A stretch of 64,000 bases of DNA from Pseudoalteromonas rubra (GCF_005887115.1 NZ_PNCJ01000004.1:1-64000), one strand, 5' to 3'; numbered from the stretch's first letter, positions 35,194 to 44,079 are shown. The notes: generated by a model not told the origin, from the sequence alone. A program made the numbers and translations.

Positions 35194-35670
35194 ATGGAGC
35201 CGGTTACTGACCCACGTATGATAGAGTTAGAAAAATCAAAATTAACAGACGTAGAACGGTTTGTTGAAATGGAAGGGGCTGCAGATACATCCGGCTTTAT
35301 TCTCCCGAATAGTGCAGAGCAGCACCGCGTAGCTATGGCACAGCCACAGACAGTGTATTTGTCTATCTATGACAATCAGTCGCTGGTCGGTTTTATTATT
35401 CTGGCACGCGATGGTGAAACCTGTGTGGAATTTCGCAGAATTGTGGTCAGTGCTAAAGGCCGCGGTATTGGTCAGCACGCCATCAGCAAGATGGAACAAT
35501 ATTGTGTCGATGAGCTGGGGTGCAAGCGTATCTGGCTTGATGTATTTGCCGACAATACCCGCGGTATTCATATCTATCAGAAGCTTGGTTACAGGCAGTT
35601 CAAACAGGCAGAGCACAATGGGCAGCCCTTGTTCTATATGGAAAAGTCGCTCCAAAGCCTGAGTGATTAA
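35194..35670 (+). CDS. GNAT-family N-acetyltransferase
   Basis: A 158-aa acetyltransferase. It has VYLSIYDNQSLVGFIIL, then FRRIVVSAKGRGIGQHAISKMEQYC with the acetyl-CoA loop KGRGIG, and the C-terminal RIWLDVFADNTRGIHIYQKLGYRQF. This last part resembles ribosomal-protein or spermidine acetyltransferases (L-D-V-x-x-x-N-x-R-x-x-x-x-Y), but the substrate is not assignable. AGGACG precedes the ATG at 35194. Single gene. Confidence 0.88.
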   Translation: MEPVTDPRMIELEKSKLTDVERFVEMEGAADTSGFILPNSAEQHRVAMAQPQTVYLSIYDNQSLVGFIILARDGETCVEFRRIVVSAKGRGIGQHAISKMEQYCVDELGCKRIWLDVFADNTRGIHIYQKLGYRQFKQAEHNGQPLFYMEKSLQSLSD

Positions 35671-35817
35671 CCGTATTGTTGGCGAAATAGTTTAACCTTT
35701 GACTACTTGCACAGTATTTGCACTTTTTTTGCGCCGTGTTTGCACAATCCACTCATATAGTGAAAACCAGAGGTAGCCAACAGGCTACCAAGTGGTCACT
35801 CTGTGGGAGTATCAGAT

Positions 35818-36909
35818 ATGGTTACAATTCATAAAAAGTCTGTTTTGGCGCTGTGGATATCGATGTTTGTATTGTCCGCTTGCGGATCAGGGTCGGGTGG
35901 TGAGAGTGCTACGCTGTCTGACTCTGCATCCACTGATGCCAGTAGCACGAGTTCAGGGTCTGCAACGCAGGCTGACAGCTCGGGTACCGAGGATTCCGGC
36001 AACGGGTCCGAAACTGATGACGCTGGCTCTCAGGATTCGGGAACAGGACTTGATACCGACAATGGTACCGCAGTAACATCCGGCTCAACCGACGGTGTAC
36101 TGTGTGACTACTTTTACAATGAGTTTAATGACTCCGACTCGGTACAGATGATCAGTAATGCCGACTGGAACTGTACAGGCACCTCCCGACAACTCACAGC
36201 GAACGGTATTCCCGATCATCAGACTGGCACTTTTCCTAATCCGGGAAACCCGAACACCATCAGCGAAACAGCGGTTTCTGTCAGTTACACCCTGACGCCC
36301 GAACAAACGGATACGGTTTCAACGCTTGGCGGGCCAAGGGGCGCAACCGGGTACGTATTGAACGGCGTTAAAATAGACGCCAATACTGCAGGTTCATGCG
36401 ATGACTCCGGCAACAGCTGTAGTTTGGTTGGTAACACCGGAAACTGGCATATCGAAGCGCTTGGCCAGACCAGCTTCGACTTTGGTACCGATGACAACAA
36501 TGCCCATGTACAGCCCAATGGCGCGTATCATTACCACGGCATGCCGGAAGGCTTTATCGCTCTGCGTGGCGGATCTGAAACCAGTATGACTTTGATTGGC
36601 TGGGCTGCAGACGGCTTTCCTATTTATGCCCGATATGGTTACAGCGATGCACAAGATTCAACGTCGTCATTAAGGGTGATGACGGGGAGTTATCAGCTGG
36701 TGGAGAACGTCAGCAGTAACCGACCCTCAACGTCTGTCTATGCACTTGGGACCTTTGCCCAGGACTGGGAGTATGTTGCAGGCAGTGGTGATCTGGACGA
36801 ATGTAATGGCCGCTATGGTGTTACCCCTGAGTTCCCTCAAGGTATTTACCATTACTATGCCACCGACACCTATCCGTACTTTCAGCGGTGTGTAAAAGGC
36901 CAGCTTTAG
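35818..36909 (+). CDS. YHYH-domain lipoprotein
   Basis: A 363-aa probable lipoprotein: lipobox LSAC at about residue 19, then a 70-residue linker rich in Ser, Thr, Asp and Gly. The YHYH domain (about 95-360) contains NGAYHYHGMPEGF and the related GIYHYYATDTYPYFQRC, plus IPDHQTGTFPNPGNPNTI. Paired Cys residues suggest disulfides. YHYH proteins are surface or secreted proteins of unknown activity with a presumed metal-binding His cluster. The start at 35818 has GGGAG upstream. It is followed 17 bp later by an EF-hand protein, probably co-transcribed. Confidence 0.85.
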   Translation: MVTIHKKSVLALWISMFVLSACGSGSGGESATLSDSASTDASSTSSGSATQADSSGTEDSGNGSETDDAGSQDSGTGLDTDNGTAVTSGSTDGVLCDYFYNEFNDSDSVQMISNADWNCTGTSRQLTANGIPDHQTGTFPNPGNPNTISETAVSVSYTLTPEQTDTVSTLGGPRGATGYVLNGVKIDANTAGSCDDSGNSCSLVGNTGNWHIEALGQTSFDFGTDDNNAHVQPNGAYHYHGMPEGFIALRGGSETSMTLIGWAADGFPIYARYGYSDAQDSTSSLRVMTGSYQLVENVSSNRPSTSVYALGTFAQDWEYVAGSGDLDECNGRYGVTPEFPQGIYHYYATDTYPYFQRCVKGQL

Positions 36910-36926
36910 TCATAGGAGGGCTAATC

Positions 36927-37439
36927 ATGCGAAATTTCATCACAGGTATACTGCTGGCTGCCAGCCTTTCAATAAGTTGCGCAGCTCATGCTCACTTAAT
37001 GGTAGCCGAGCAGGGTACGCTGAATTTTGACGAGTCAGGCGCTTATCTGGTTGTGGCCATCGACCCGTCGAGTTTTCCAGGCGCGGATGCTGATAACGAT
37101 GGGCATTTGTCAGTTCAGGAATTTAAAGGAGCGCACCGGGATATCTTTAACGCAATTCAGCAGCAAGTCTTTATGACTCAGGGCGAGACCAAGCAGAAAA
37201 TTGAAGGTTTGATCCTCTCTCCGCAAACCGCTCATCACGGCGACCAGACCGGGATAGAGCAGATTGTGGTGATGGGCAAGTTTGTCGGTGTTGACCACAA
37301 GCAAGGGCTTCGATTTCACAATGGATTTTATGGCAAAGGTAATGACAAGCAACTAGCTATGCGGGCCAAGTACAAACGCCTTGGTTTATCACAGCGTTTT
37401 ACCTTAACCGCAAAGCAGCAGGCTGCAAAAGTGTTCTGA
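36927..37439 (+). CDS. Secreted EF-hand protein
   Basis: A 170-aa protein with a signal peptide (ending near CAAHA) and one canonical EF-hand loop, DADNDGHLSVQEF (about residues 51-63), with Asp, Asp, Asn/Asp and Glu in ligand positions. The mature N-terminus HLMVAEQGTLNF includes an exposed His. AGGAGGG precedes the ATG. Its partner is the YHYH lipoprotein, so the pair may act together in the periplasm in metal-related chemistry (inference). Confidence 0.78.
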   Translation: MRNFITGILLAASLSISCAAHAHLMVAEQGTLNFDESGAYLVVAIDPSSFPGADADNDGHLSVQEFKGAHRDIFNAIQQQVFMTQGETKQKIEGLILSPQTAHHGDQTGIEQIVVMGKFVGVDHKQGLRFHNGFYGKGNDKQLAMRAKYKRLGLSQRFTLTAKQQAAKVF

Positions 37440-37785
37440 GTGACAGCGGGGCGGCTGAAAAGCTTGAGCTGAGGCCAGTTGGGCAGTGCGACTCATGCAT
37501 CTTTTCGTTATTTAAATGTCATGCGCTGCTGGCTGGCCCATGCCTGGTTGCTCGTACAGCCGCACAAATTGTCATACTCTCCCATTTGCAATGTCTTTAT
37601 CTCTAATGCTGTGCCATCAATGTGCCTGAAAAGGCGTTTGCCCCGGGTATCTGAAGGCGGCGCAACGGATATCACTCAATAGCTCGCTCTGAATGGGGGA
37701 GCTGAACACTTGTTCCTCTATTGCAAACAATCTGAATTAAGTTAAGATAATTAATGAGACTTACTTATCAACACAAGGAATGATA
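37440..37785. other. Intergenic region
   Basis: About 345 bp with no supported gene apart from the promoter region expected for the small peptide gene at 37786. A 67-codon open frame at 37479 has no protein-like features. Confidence 0.5.
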
Positions 37786-37980
37786 ATGAAACTGACATTT
37801 AAGAAAAAACAGATTAAAAACTTGAGCAACACCCAGGCGACTTTGGTACTTGAAGCCACACCCAACGTGGCAGGTGGACGAGACCTGAACCTGGTAACTA
37901 TCAACCCTACTTTTCCAAGTCTAGCCAACGACTGCCCTTCATATTATCCGACTGCTTGTGAAACGACATTCATATGTTAA
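37786..37980 (+). CDS. Orphan GG-leader peptide (RiPP-precursor-like)
   Basis: A 64-aa peptide. The leader begins MKLTFKKKQIKNLSNTQA and ends at a double-Gly site, NVAGG (about residues 27-31). The following 33-residue core is rich in Asn, Thr, Ser, Pro and Tyr and has two Cys at NDCPSYY and the C-terminal TFIC, with a third in TACET. The basic KKK-x-IKNLS start and VAGG end are the pattern of small GG-leader precursor peptides found in this group of bacteria. AAGGA lies 6 bp before the ATG at 37786, and a strong terminator follows. No modifying enzyme or peptidase-containing exporter is adjacent, so the maturation partners, if any, are elsewhere. Confidence 0.72.
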   Translation: MKLTFKKKQIKNLSNTQATLVLEATPNVAGGRDLNLVTINPTFPSLANDCPSYYPTACETTFIC

Positions 37981-37989
37981 ATGTATTTG

Positions 37990-38025
37990 AGTTGCGGCGC
38001 GTTTAGCGCTGCAACTCTGTTTTTG
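37990..38025 (+). terminator. Rho-independent terminator after the peptide gene
   Basis: An 11-bp stem, AGTTGCGGCGC / GCGCTGCAACT with one mismatch and a GTTTA loop (37990-38016), followed by CTGTTTTTG. It closes a one-gene transcript, supporting the reality of the small peptide gene. Confidence 0.82.
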
Positions 38026-38073
38026 TTCTGAGTGTGGACTAGGTGATACCGGTTAAGGCGAACTAACAGCGAG

Positions 38074-38883
38074 TTAAGCAAGTGTCATATTGGCTGCAAC
38101 CACCACCAGTAACCCGGCAAAAATTTTCTTGATGGTGGGGACGGGTAAATGATGAGTCGCTTTTGCACCCAGCGGTGCGGTAAACCAGGACGTACAGACA
38201 ATTCCCAGCAGTGCGGGCAGGTAGACAAATCCGGCAAACCCATCTGATAGCGCAAACTGTGCACTGCCCGACGTGACGTAACCGACAGAGCCAAACAGGG
38301 CAATCACAATGCCACAGGCAGAGGCACAGCCAATCGCCTTTTTCATATCAATGGAGAAAAATGTCAGCAGGGGCACCAGCAGTGCGCCTCCCCCGATACC
38401 AATCATGGCTGAGAGCCCGCCAGTGAAGGTTGTAAACCCCGTTAACACCCCTTTATTGGGCATAGTACGCTCGTCAGCGGTGGGCTTGTTGTTGCCAAAA
38501 AACATCTTCAGTGCAATCAGAACTACGCTGATGGCAAATACCCAGCGTACGATTTGCTCCGGCAGCATAGCCGCTAAAAAGCCGCTGATCAGCGCGCCCA
38601 GTGCCACCCCCGTCATGATCCAGGGAGCCAGCTCCCAGGGCACATTACCATTTTTGTGGTGAGCGATGGCCGAGGAGGTCGAAGTAAACAAAATAGAGGC
38701 CAAAGACGTGGCAATGGCGGCGATAATCACCTGCTCAGGAGGCAACACCGCAAAGTACAATAAGATACTGCTCAGCACCGGAACAATTACCAGCCCGCCG
38801 CCAATGCCAAGGAGCCCGGCCAGAAAGCCCACACCACTGCCCAGCACGGCGCAGCATATTATCAATAACAACAAGTCACTCAT
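38074..38883 (-). CDS. TauE/SafE-family permease
   Basis: A 269-aa inner-membrane protein with about eight helices and the two family repeats, GFLAGLLGIGGGLVIVPVL near the N-terminus and GGLSAMIGIGGGALLVPLLTFF in the middle. The family exports sulfite, sulfoacetate or other organosulfur anions. It is divergent from the mesX-mesD methionine genes; the shared spacer contains MetJ boxes, so a sulfur-metabolism role with common control is plausible (inference). Confidence 0.9.
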   Translation of the reverse strand: MSDLLLLIICCAVLGSGVGFLAGLLGIGGGLVIVPVLSSILLYFAVLPPEQVIIAAIATSLASILFTSTSSAIAHHKNGNVPWELAPWIMTGVALGALISGFLAAMLPEQIVRWVFAISVVLIALKMFFGNNKPTADERTMPNKGVLTGFTTFTGGLSAMIGIGGGALLVPLLTFFSIDMKKAIGCASACGIVIALFGSVGYVTSGSAQFALSDGFAGFVYLPALLGIVCTSWFTAPLGAKATHHLPVPTIKKIFAGLLVVVAANMTLA

Positions 38884-39047
38884 TGTGTTTGTCTCATCTT
38901 ATTATTCGGGGTTAGACAGAGGGCGAGGGGATTGTCAGTTAGTCAATCGATTCGCCGCGTTCCACTGGAGTATATCAAGATACGGGCGCAGGCTTTTCAG
39001 ATAAGCTTTGAATATTCCTCACGTTTTAGTTGAAGGAAATTCAATTT

Positions 39048-39079
39048 AAACATCTGGATGTCTAGATGTTTAAATTTCT
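39048..39079 (+). promoter_or_regulatory. Tandem MetJ boxes (four)
   Basis: Four adjacent 8-bp units, AAACATCT, GGATGTCT, AGATGTTT and AAATTTCT, match the MetJ consensus AGACGTCT at 6, 6, 6 and 5 of 8 positions. Tandem imperfect met boxes in exact 8-bp phase are the known form of MetJ operators. They lie 165 bp from the TauE-family start and 240 bp from the mesX start. S-adenosylmethionine-loaded MetJ would repress here. Confidence 0.7.
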
Positions 39080-39318
39080 AGGTGGTTTTGCGCAATTTTT
39101 CTTGTGGCTGGCCGGCAAAAAAACGTAGCTGAGTATCAACCATGAACACAACTCAAGTTTTAGGTGAAATTAAACCGTTTTTCTTCAAGTGCTTGCCCGG
39201 GTAACAATGTATGTGCTCTCAACGCCAGACCTGCTTGATTATGGCTAAGTGCAAGCGCTGCACCAAGAAGAGCACTGTACATTTGGGTTAAATAAAGAAA
39301 ATTGGATACCAGAACGCC

Positions 39319-40293
39319 ATGAACAACGAGTTTACTTTTACAGTCAAAAGCCTCATTTTTGATGAGCATTATCGTCCGTCAGACAATACACGGATCACAA
39401 CCAACTTTGCTAACCTGGCCAGAGGGGAAAGTCGTCAGGCGAACTTGCGTAATGCATTAAAGATGATCGATAACCGTTTTAATGCACTGGCGAACTGGGA
39501 CAATCCAAACGGTGACCGTTATGCCATTGAGCTGGAGATCATCTCGGTAGACATTGACATTGCGGGCAGCGGCGAAGCTTTTCCTTCTATCGAAGTACTG
39601 AAAACCAACATTATTGACCATAAAACCGGGGAACGCACCGAAGGCATCGTCGGCAACAACTTTTCATCTTATGTGCGCGACTACGATTTCAGTGTGGTTC
39701 TGCTCGATCACAATAAAGGTAAACCGCAGTTCAGCATCCCCGAAGGCTTTGGTGAATTGCACGGCAAGTTGTTTAAGCACTTTGTGAACTCCAGTGCCTA
39801 TCAACAAAACTTTAAAAAGCGACCGGTGATCTGTCTGAGTGTGTCGGACAGCAAAACCTACGTCAGAACCGAAAACCAGCATCCGGTACTGGGCTTTGAA
39901 TATGAGCCAAATGAGTCGTCGCTGACCGAGCAATACTTTAAGAAAATGGGGTTGCAGGTGCGCTATTTTATGCCGCCAAACAGTGTTGCCCCGCTGGCGT
40001 TTTACTTCTTTGGCGACTTGCTGAATGACTACACCAATCTGGAGCTGATCAGCACCATCAGCACGATGGAGACGTTCCAGAAAATCTATCGCCCGGAGAT
40101 TTATAACGCCAATGCAGTGGCCGGCAGACGCTACCAGCCAAACCTCAAAAACCAGGATCACTCACTGACGCAAATTGTGTACGACCGTGAAGAGCGTAGC
40201 AGGCTGGCGGTGGAGCAGGGTAAATTTGCCCATGAGCATTTTATCAAACCTTACCAGACTGTACTTGAGCAGTGGTCGGCGAATTACGCCTGA
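39319..40293 (+). CDS. mesX: MesX (DUF1852), partner of folate-independent methionine synthase
   Basis: A 324-aa DUF1852 protein starting MNNEFTFTVKSLIFDEHYRPSDNTRITTNFANLARG, with GEAFPSIEVLKTNI and a C-terminal MRPEIYNANAVAGRRYQPNL-type stretch. DUF1852 proteins are encoded next to, and are needed by, the MesD class of methionine synthases; this is published family knowledge and its catalytic role is not clear. The stop lies 29 bp before the synthase ATG, so both are one operon. The region upstream has MetJ boxes and a 240-bp leader with no clear function. Confidence 0.88.
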   Translation: MNNEFTFTVKSLIFDEHYRPSDNTRITTNFANLARGESRQANLRNALKMIDNRFNALANWDNPNGDRYAIELEIISVDIDIAGSGEAFPSIEVLKTNIIDHKTGERTEGIVGNNFSSYVRDYDFSVVLLDHNKGKPQFSIPEGFGELHGKLFKHFVNSSAYQQNFKKRPVICLSVSDSKTYVRTENQHPVLGFEYEPNESSLTEQYFKKMGLQVRYFMPPNSVAPLAFYFFGDLLNDYTNLELISTISTMETFQKIYRPEIYNANAVAGRRYQPNLKNQDHSLTQIVYDREERSRLAVEQGKFAHEHFIKPYQTVLEQWSANYA

Positions 40294-40322
40294 TAGTTAA
40301 CGACAAAGAAGCGGCAGAAATT

Positions 40323-41369
40323 ATGAAAACACTTTTACCTACCTCCACTGCAGGCAGCTTGCCTAAACCTGCCTGGCTGGCACAACCTGAGGTGCTTTGG
40401 TCGCCCTGGAAGCTTGAAGGACAGGCACTGGTTGACGGCAAACAAGATGCACTACGCGTGTCGTTGCAGGAACAGCAGCAGGCAGGGGTTGATATTGTCA
40501 GCGATGGCGAGCAAACCCGTCAGCACTTTGTGACCACCTTTATTGAACACCTGGACGGCGTGGATTTTGAAAACCGTAAAACGGTTAAAATTCGCAACCG
40601 GTACGATGCCAGTGTCCCAACCGTGGTTGGCCCCATCAGCCGCCAGAAGCCGGTGTTTGTTGCAGACGCTAAGTTTTTGCGCCAGCAAACCAGGCAGCCT
40701 ATTAAGTGGGCGCTGCCCGGTCCGATGACCATGGTAGACACCTTGTACGACGACCATTACAAAAGCCGCGAAAAGCTGGCCTGGGAGTTCGCCAAGGTAT
40801 TAAATCAGGAAGCCAAAGAGCTGGAGGCGGCCGGTGTTGACATCATTCAGTTTGATGAGCCGGCGTTTAATGTATTCTTTGATGAAGTGAATGACTGGGG
40901 CATAGCCTGCCTTGAGCGTGCCATTGAAGGGTTGAAGTGCGAAACGGCCGTACACATTTGCTATGGCTACGGCATTAAAGCCAACACTGACTGGAAAAAA
41001 ACCTTGGGTTCGCAGTGGCGTCAGTACGAGGAAGTGTTGCCTAAGTTGCAAAAGTCGAACATAGATATTATCTCGCTGGAGTGCCATAACTCGCGGGTGC
41101 CGGTTGAGCTATTATCTCTGGTGCGCGGCAAAAAGGTCATGGTCGGTGCCATTGATGTGGCGACGGATACGATAGAAACGCCAGAAGAAGTCGCAGCAAC
41201 ACTCAGAGAAGCCCTCAGATATGTGGATGCCGATAAGCTTTACCCCTGCACTAACTGTGGCATGGCACCGCTTGCACGGGAAGTGGCCCGGGGCAAATTA
41301 AATGCCCTCAGTGCCGGGGCTGAAATTGTGCGTCAGGAAATTCTCAGCGCACAGCGACCAGTCGCCTAG
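40323..41369 (+). CDS. mesD: MesD-type core methionine synthase (MetE C-terminal-like)
   Basis: A 348-aa protein with only the catalytic half of MetE: LLPTSTAGSLPKPAWLAQPEVLW at the start, SDGEQTRQHFVTTF (Glu of the homocysteine site), WALPGPMTMVDTLYD, IIQFDEPAFNVFF and the zinc-ligand regions VHICYGYG, SLECHNSRVP and PCTNCGMAPL (His, Glu, Cys type). Lacking the MetE folate-binding N-domain, such proteins use a methyl donor other than methyltetrahydrofolate. The MesX neighbour identifies the MesD class. It would make methionine from homocysteine. I chose the ATG at 40323 over GTG 40272, which overlaps mesX. Confidence 0.87.
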   Translation: MKTLLPTSTAGSLPKPAWLAQPEVLWSPWKLEGQALVDGKQDALRVSLQEQQQAGVDIVSDGEQTRQHFVTTFIEHLDGVDFENRKTVKIRNRYDASVPTVVGPISRQKPVFVADAKFLRQQTRQPIKWALPGPMTMVDTLYDDHYKSREKLAWEFAKVLNQEAKELEAAGVDIIQFDEPAFNVFFDEVNDWGIACLERAIEGLKCETAVHICYGYGIKANTDWKKTLGSQWRQYEEVLPKLQKSNIDIISLECHNSRVPVELLSLVRGKKVMVGAIDVATDTIETPEEVAATLREALRYVDADKLYPCTNCGMAPLAREVARGKLNALSAGAEIVRQEILSAQRPVA

Positions 41370-41500
41370 TCAGGCTCGCACGCTGGCTCTTTTATTTGAT
41401 GTCGATTATGTTTTACGGTAACTGTATAGGATGACGCGCACACTGATCTTGCGCCCTGGCAATACCGTATCATAGTTTGATTGAATTTTAAGGAGTTAGA

Positions 41501-42550
41501 ATGCGCCTATTCTCTGCAAGTCGGGTCTTTATGGTAATTACAGCTGTGTTGCTATCGGGATCGCTTGGGGCAGAGCAAAACGTTGAGCCTCGGACACCAT
41601 TTAGCTGGTCGGCCGGGCCCGACTTACCTATTGCGCTGCAGGAAGTGTATCCTGCGGTTTTTAACAAGCGTATTTTTGTTGGGGGCGGTTTTACGCCTTC
41701 CGATCTCCCGTCGTTTTCTGATTTAGGTCCCACCACTGACGTGTTTTTACTTCACCCGGCCCACGCGCGCTGGACCAAAGCCCCTGCTTTGCCCGCAGCC
41801 CGGCATCACCTGGGTATGGTCGCTAATCAGCATTTTTTGTATGCCATCGGTGGTTTTACGGGGGCTAAGGATGATGCCTGGCAAATCCAGCGCTCGGTCT
41901 TCAGGCTCGATGGCAATATGCAGGGCTGGCGCAACGCACCGTCTTTACCCATACCGCTTGCCGAATCTGTGTATGCCAGCGTGGGCAAAAACATTCATGT
42001 GATTGGCGGTAAAACGCCCAGCCGGGACAGCGGTAAAAACATGGATACCGACGCACACTATGTGCTGGTTAACAACGCCTACTGGCGTAAAGTCAAGTCG
42101 GCAAGTGTGGCGCGCAATTCCGCCGCCAGCGCGGTGATTGGTCATAAAATTTATGTGATTGGCGGACGCACCAGTGGCAAAGAGGGCGTTAACCTCAGCC
42201 ACGCCGAGGTTTATAATACCAAAACGGATAGCTGGTCACCGATTGCACCTTTACCTGTTGCATCGGCCGGGCTGTCGGCCAGTGTGCTGGATGGCAAAAT
42301 TATTGTGTCGGGTGGCGAGGTGTTTGGCCCCAATGGGGACTGGCAGGCAGGTAAAGCCCTTGATGATGTGTGGGCATACGATCCGCAAACGGATCTATGG
42401 CAGGCACTGCCCAGCTTGCCGCAACCGCGCCATGGTCATGGTTCAGTCTCGTTTAACGAGCAGCTGCATATTATCGGAGGCGCTGCCAAAGTAGGGCCAC
42501 AGGAAACCTTGTCGTCGACCATGACGCTGTCGATACAAGCAAGTGAATAA
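41501..42550 (+). CDS. Secreted kelch-repeat protein
   Basis: A 349-aa protein with a signal peptide (ending GSLGA) and about six kelch blades, each with a hydrophobic-GG turn: IFVGGGF, LYAIGGFTG, IHVIGGKTP, IYVIGGRTS, IIVSGGEV and LHIIGGAAK. The blades form a beta-propeller like N-acetylneuraminate epimerase or galactose-oxidase-like domains. No copper-radical Cys/Tyr pair can be assigned, so enzymatic activity is uncertain. TAAGGAG precedes the ATG. Single gene. Confidence 0.85.
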   Translation: MRLFSASRVFMVITAVLLSGSLGAEQNVEPRTPFSWSAGPDLPIALQEVYPAVFNKRIFVGGGFTPSDLPSFSDLGPTTDVFLLHPAHARWTKAPALPAARHHLGMVANQHFLYAIGGFTGAKDDAWQIQRSVFRLDGNMQGWRNAPSLPIPLAESVYASVGKNIHVIGGKTPSRDSGKNMDTDAHYVLVNNAYWRKVKSASVARNSAASAVIGHKIYVIGGRTSGKEGVNLSHAEVYNTKTDSWSPIAPLPVASAGLSASVLDGKIIVSGGEVFGPNGDWQAGKALDDVWAYDPQTDLWQALPSLPQPRHGHGSVSFNEQLHIIGGAAKVGPQETLSSTMTLSIQASE

Positions 42551-42632
42551 CCAAGTAGGAAACGTCAGAGGTTGTGCCCGTTTAAAGTTACTTTGTGCTC
42601 TTGGGTATGGAGTCAATTGGCTTTTTGTACAA

Positions 42633-42818
42633 TCACTTTCTTCCACGCCTTGACGATCGTGACTGTTCCTTCTCAATAATTTTAGTTGCTGCCTTAGCAA
42701 ACTCAAGGGACACCGCTCTATTTTGTTGAACGTGATCTATATCATCTATATGATCTATATCATCTATATTTGTGATAAAAGATTCTGGTTTTGCTTTAGA
42801 AAAAGAAAATAGTCCCAT
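42633..42818 (-). CDS. Small protein with IDD/IDH repeats
   Basis: A 61-aa protein starting MGLFSFSKAKPESF. A short acidic repeat, NIDDIDHIDDIDHV (residues 17-30), encoded by four copies of a 9-bp unit, precedes a basic C-terminus (AATKIIEKEQSRSSRRGRK). It starts 6 bp after the stop of the 2TM-GAF-like gene, so the two form one transcript. No known family. Its position makes it a likely accessory or regulatory protein of that gene. Confidence 0.6.
   Translation of the reverse strand: MGLFSFSKAKPESFITNIDDIDHIDDIDHVQQNRAVSLEFAKAATKIIEKEQSRSSRRGRK
42735..42770. repeat. Four tandem 9-bp repeats
   Basis: Units ATCTATATC, ATCTATATG, ATCTATATC, ATCTATATT in direct succession, coding in frame for the IDD/IDH repeat of the small protein. 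Pure short tandem units like these can expand or contract by slippage without shifting the frame. Confidence 0.85.
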
Positions 42819-42824
42819 ATAGAA

Positions 42825-43703
42825 TTACTCACTCATATTGCCTTTCTTAATTATAATTGAAGATACTAGTCCTGCAATTATATCTGCAGCCCCGCCTAAA
42901 CAATCAATGTGTTTGGGTCCGAATACATTAATGTTCTTTGATGTTATAAACAATATGCCTAGCATGTTTTCATCTGTTCCATCCCAAGCATTTAGTCCAA
43001 CAGCCATTAAGTTTTTTATTTCTTGAGGGTAATTTTTGTGGTTTTGCGTATTTGTTAGTATATTTAATTGAATTGATTTATCAATATCATAACAAATGAT
43101 TGCTCCTTTTCCTCCAGAGCGATCTCTCAGGTAGCTAGCTAATCCTGAATTTGCAGAAATAGGTTCAGAAGTTTTTGCTCTTGAAGGGCTTAGGCCTTCT
43201 GTTCTAGATACTGTTGTGTAGTATAGCTCCCCATCTTTTTCCGATATGATTCGTGTGATTACTTGGATATCTTTTTGAGGTATTAGCTCTTTAAATAAAT
43301 CTTGTAAAGTATTGCAGGTATCATTTAATGCACCACTCAACGAAACATCATCTGGATTTTTGTTCAATCGAATGTGCCAGTCTCTTACTTTATGAGAAAT
43401 TTGATGCGATAGGTACTTTACATTTAATGATCTGATAGTTCTCTTCCTTAAATAAAGTAAGCCAAAGAAACAAATTGATCCAATTGCTAGTGAGATTATA
43501 GCTCCATTGAGCATTGCATCTTTAGCGGTTTCCCATGTTAGGGAATCTGTCCACCACGGAGATCCTGTTGTAGAAAAGAAAATTAACAAAGTTGGAATAA
43601 TTATGCTGCTAAATGTGCCTGCGACAATCCCTCGCCAACGAACCAGCCCTTTGACCGTTTCGTCCCAACTTTCTCTACCATCGTAAAATATTCTTGCTGG
43701 CAT
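42825..43703 (-). CDS. Two-helix membrane protein with GAF-like domain, unknown
   Basis: A 292-aa protein. Two hydrophobic helices at about residues 30-50 and 70-90 (GTFSSIIIPTLLIFF and GAIISLAIGSICFFGLLYL) are followed by a cytoplasmic domain of about 190 residues. That domain's end (NLMAVGLNAWDGTDENMLGILFITSKNINVFGPKHIDCLGGAADIIAGLV) looks like the last strands and helix of a GAF sensor. Base composition is clearly more AT-rich than the kelch and mes genes, suggesting acquisition. The 2TM-plus-sensor layout is seen in some defence effectors, but no defence partner is visible. Confidence 0.6.
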   Translation of the reverse strand: MPARIFYDGRESWDETVKGLVRWRGIVAGTFSSIIIPTLLIFFSTTGSPWWTDSLTWETAKDAMLNGAIISLAIGSICFFGLLYLRKRTIRSLNVKYLSHQISHKVRDWHIRLNKNPDDVSLSGALNDTCNTLQDLFKELIPQKDIQVITRIISEKDGELYYTTVSRTEGLSPSRAKTSEPISANSGLASYLRDRSGGKGAIICYDIDKSIQLNILTNTQNHKNYPQEIKNLMAVGLNAWDGTDENMLGILFITSKNINVFGPKHIDCLGGAADIIAGLVSSIIIKKGNMSE

Positions 43704-44079
43704 GGTTTTTCCGTTACTAAAATTTACACATTTTTAATCTAATATTCACTGCTATAATAGTCAATAGGTCTTCAATTATTGCGCTTTGCGTGAGTAGAAA
43801 ATGTTTAAACTCAGTCGACAGGTTGCATTGCTTATGAGCTTCGAGAGTGTCTAATCCTCTGCAATCAACAGCATTTGGCCTTCAATGACGTGCGGATTTA
43901 CTTCATTGAAAGTTAATATTTATAATGTGATATAACCTCTGGACTGGTTTTGTAAACCTGTAAATGTTGTAGGAAGGCTAAAAATTTTCGATGAAAGAGC
44001 TGATTGACTAAAAGAAAAGGCAAATAAGAATAAGTCAGCTCTAATATAGTGGGCAAGAACGTTGAATTTGATTTTCAGT
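43704..44079. other. AT-rich intergenic region
   Basis: About 375 bp, presumed promoter of the 2TM-GAF-like gene and 3' flank of the phospholipase-like gene. It has an 8-bp inverted repeat AGAGCTGA / TCAGCTCT separated by about 30 bp near 43996-44042. No gene is supported. Confidence 0.5.

Noticed and set aside
39142..39204. 20-codon frame in the mesX leader as a possible leader peptide
   Set aside because: It has no Met run and no attenuator hairpin, and the ribosome site is poor; the MetJ boxes already explain regulation.
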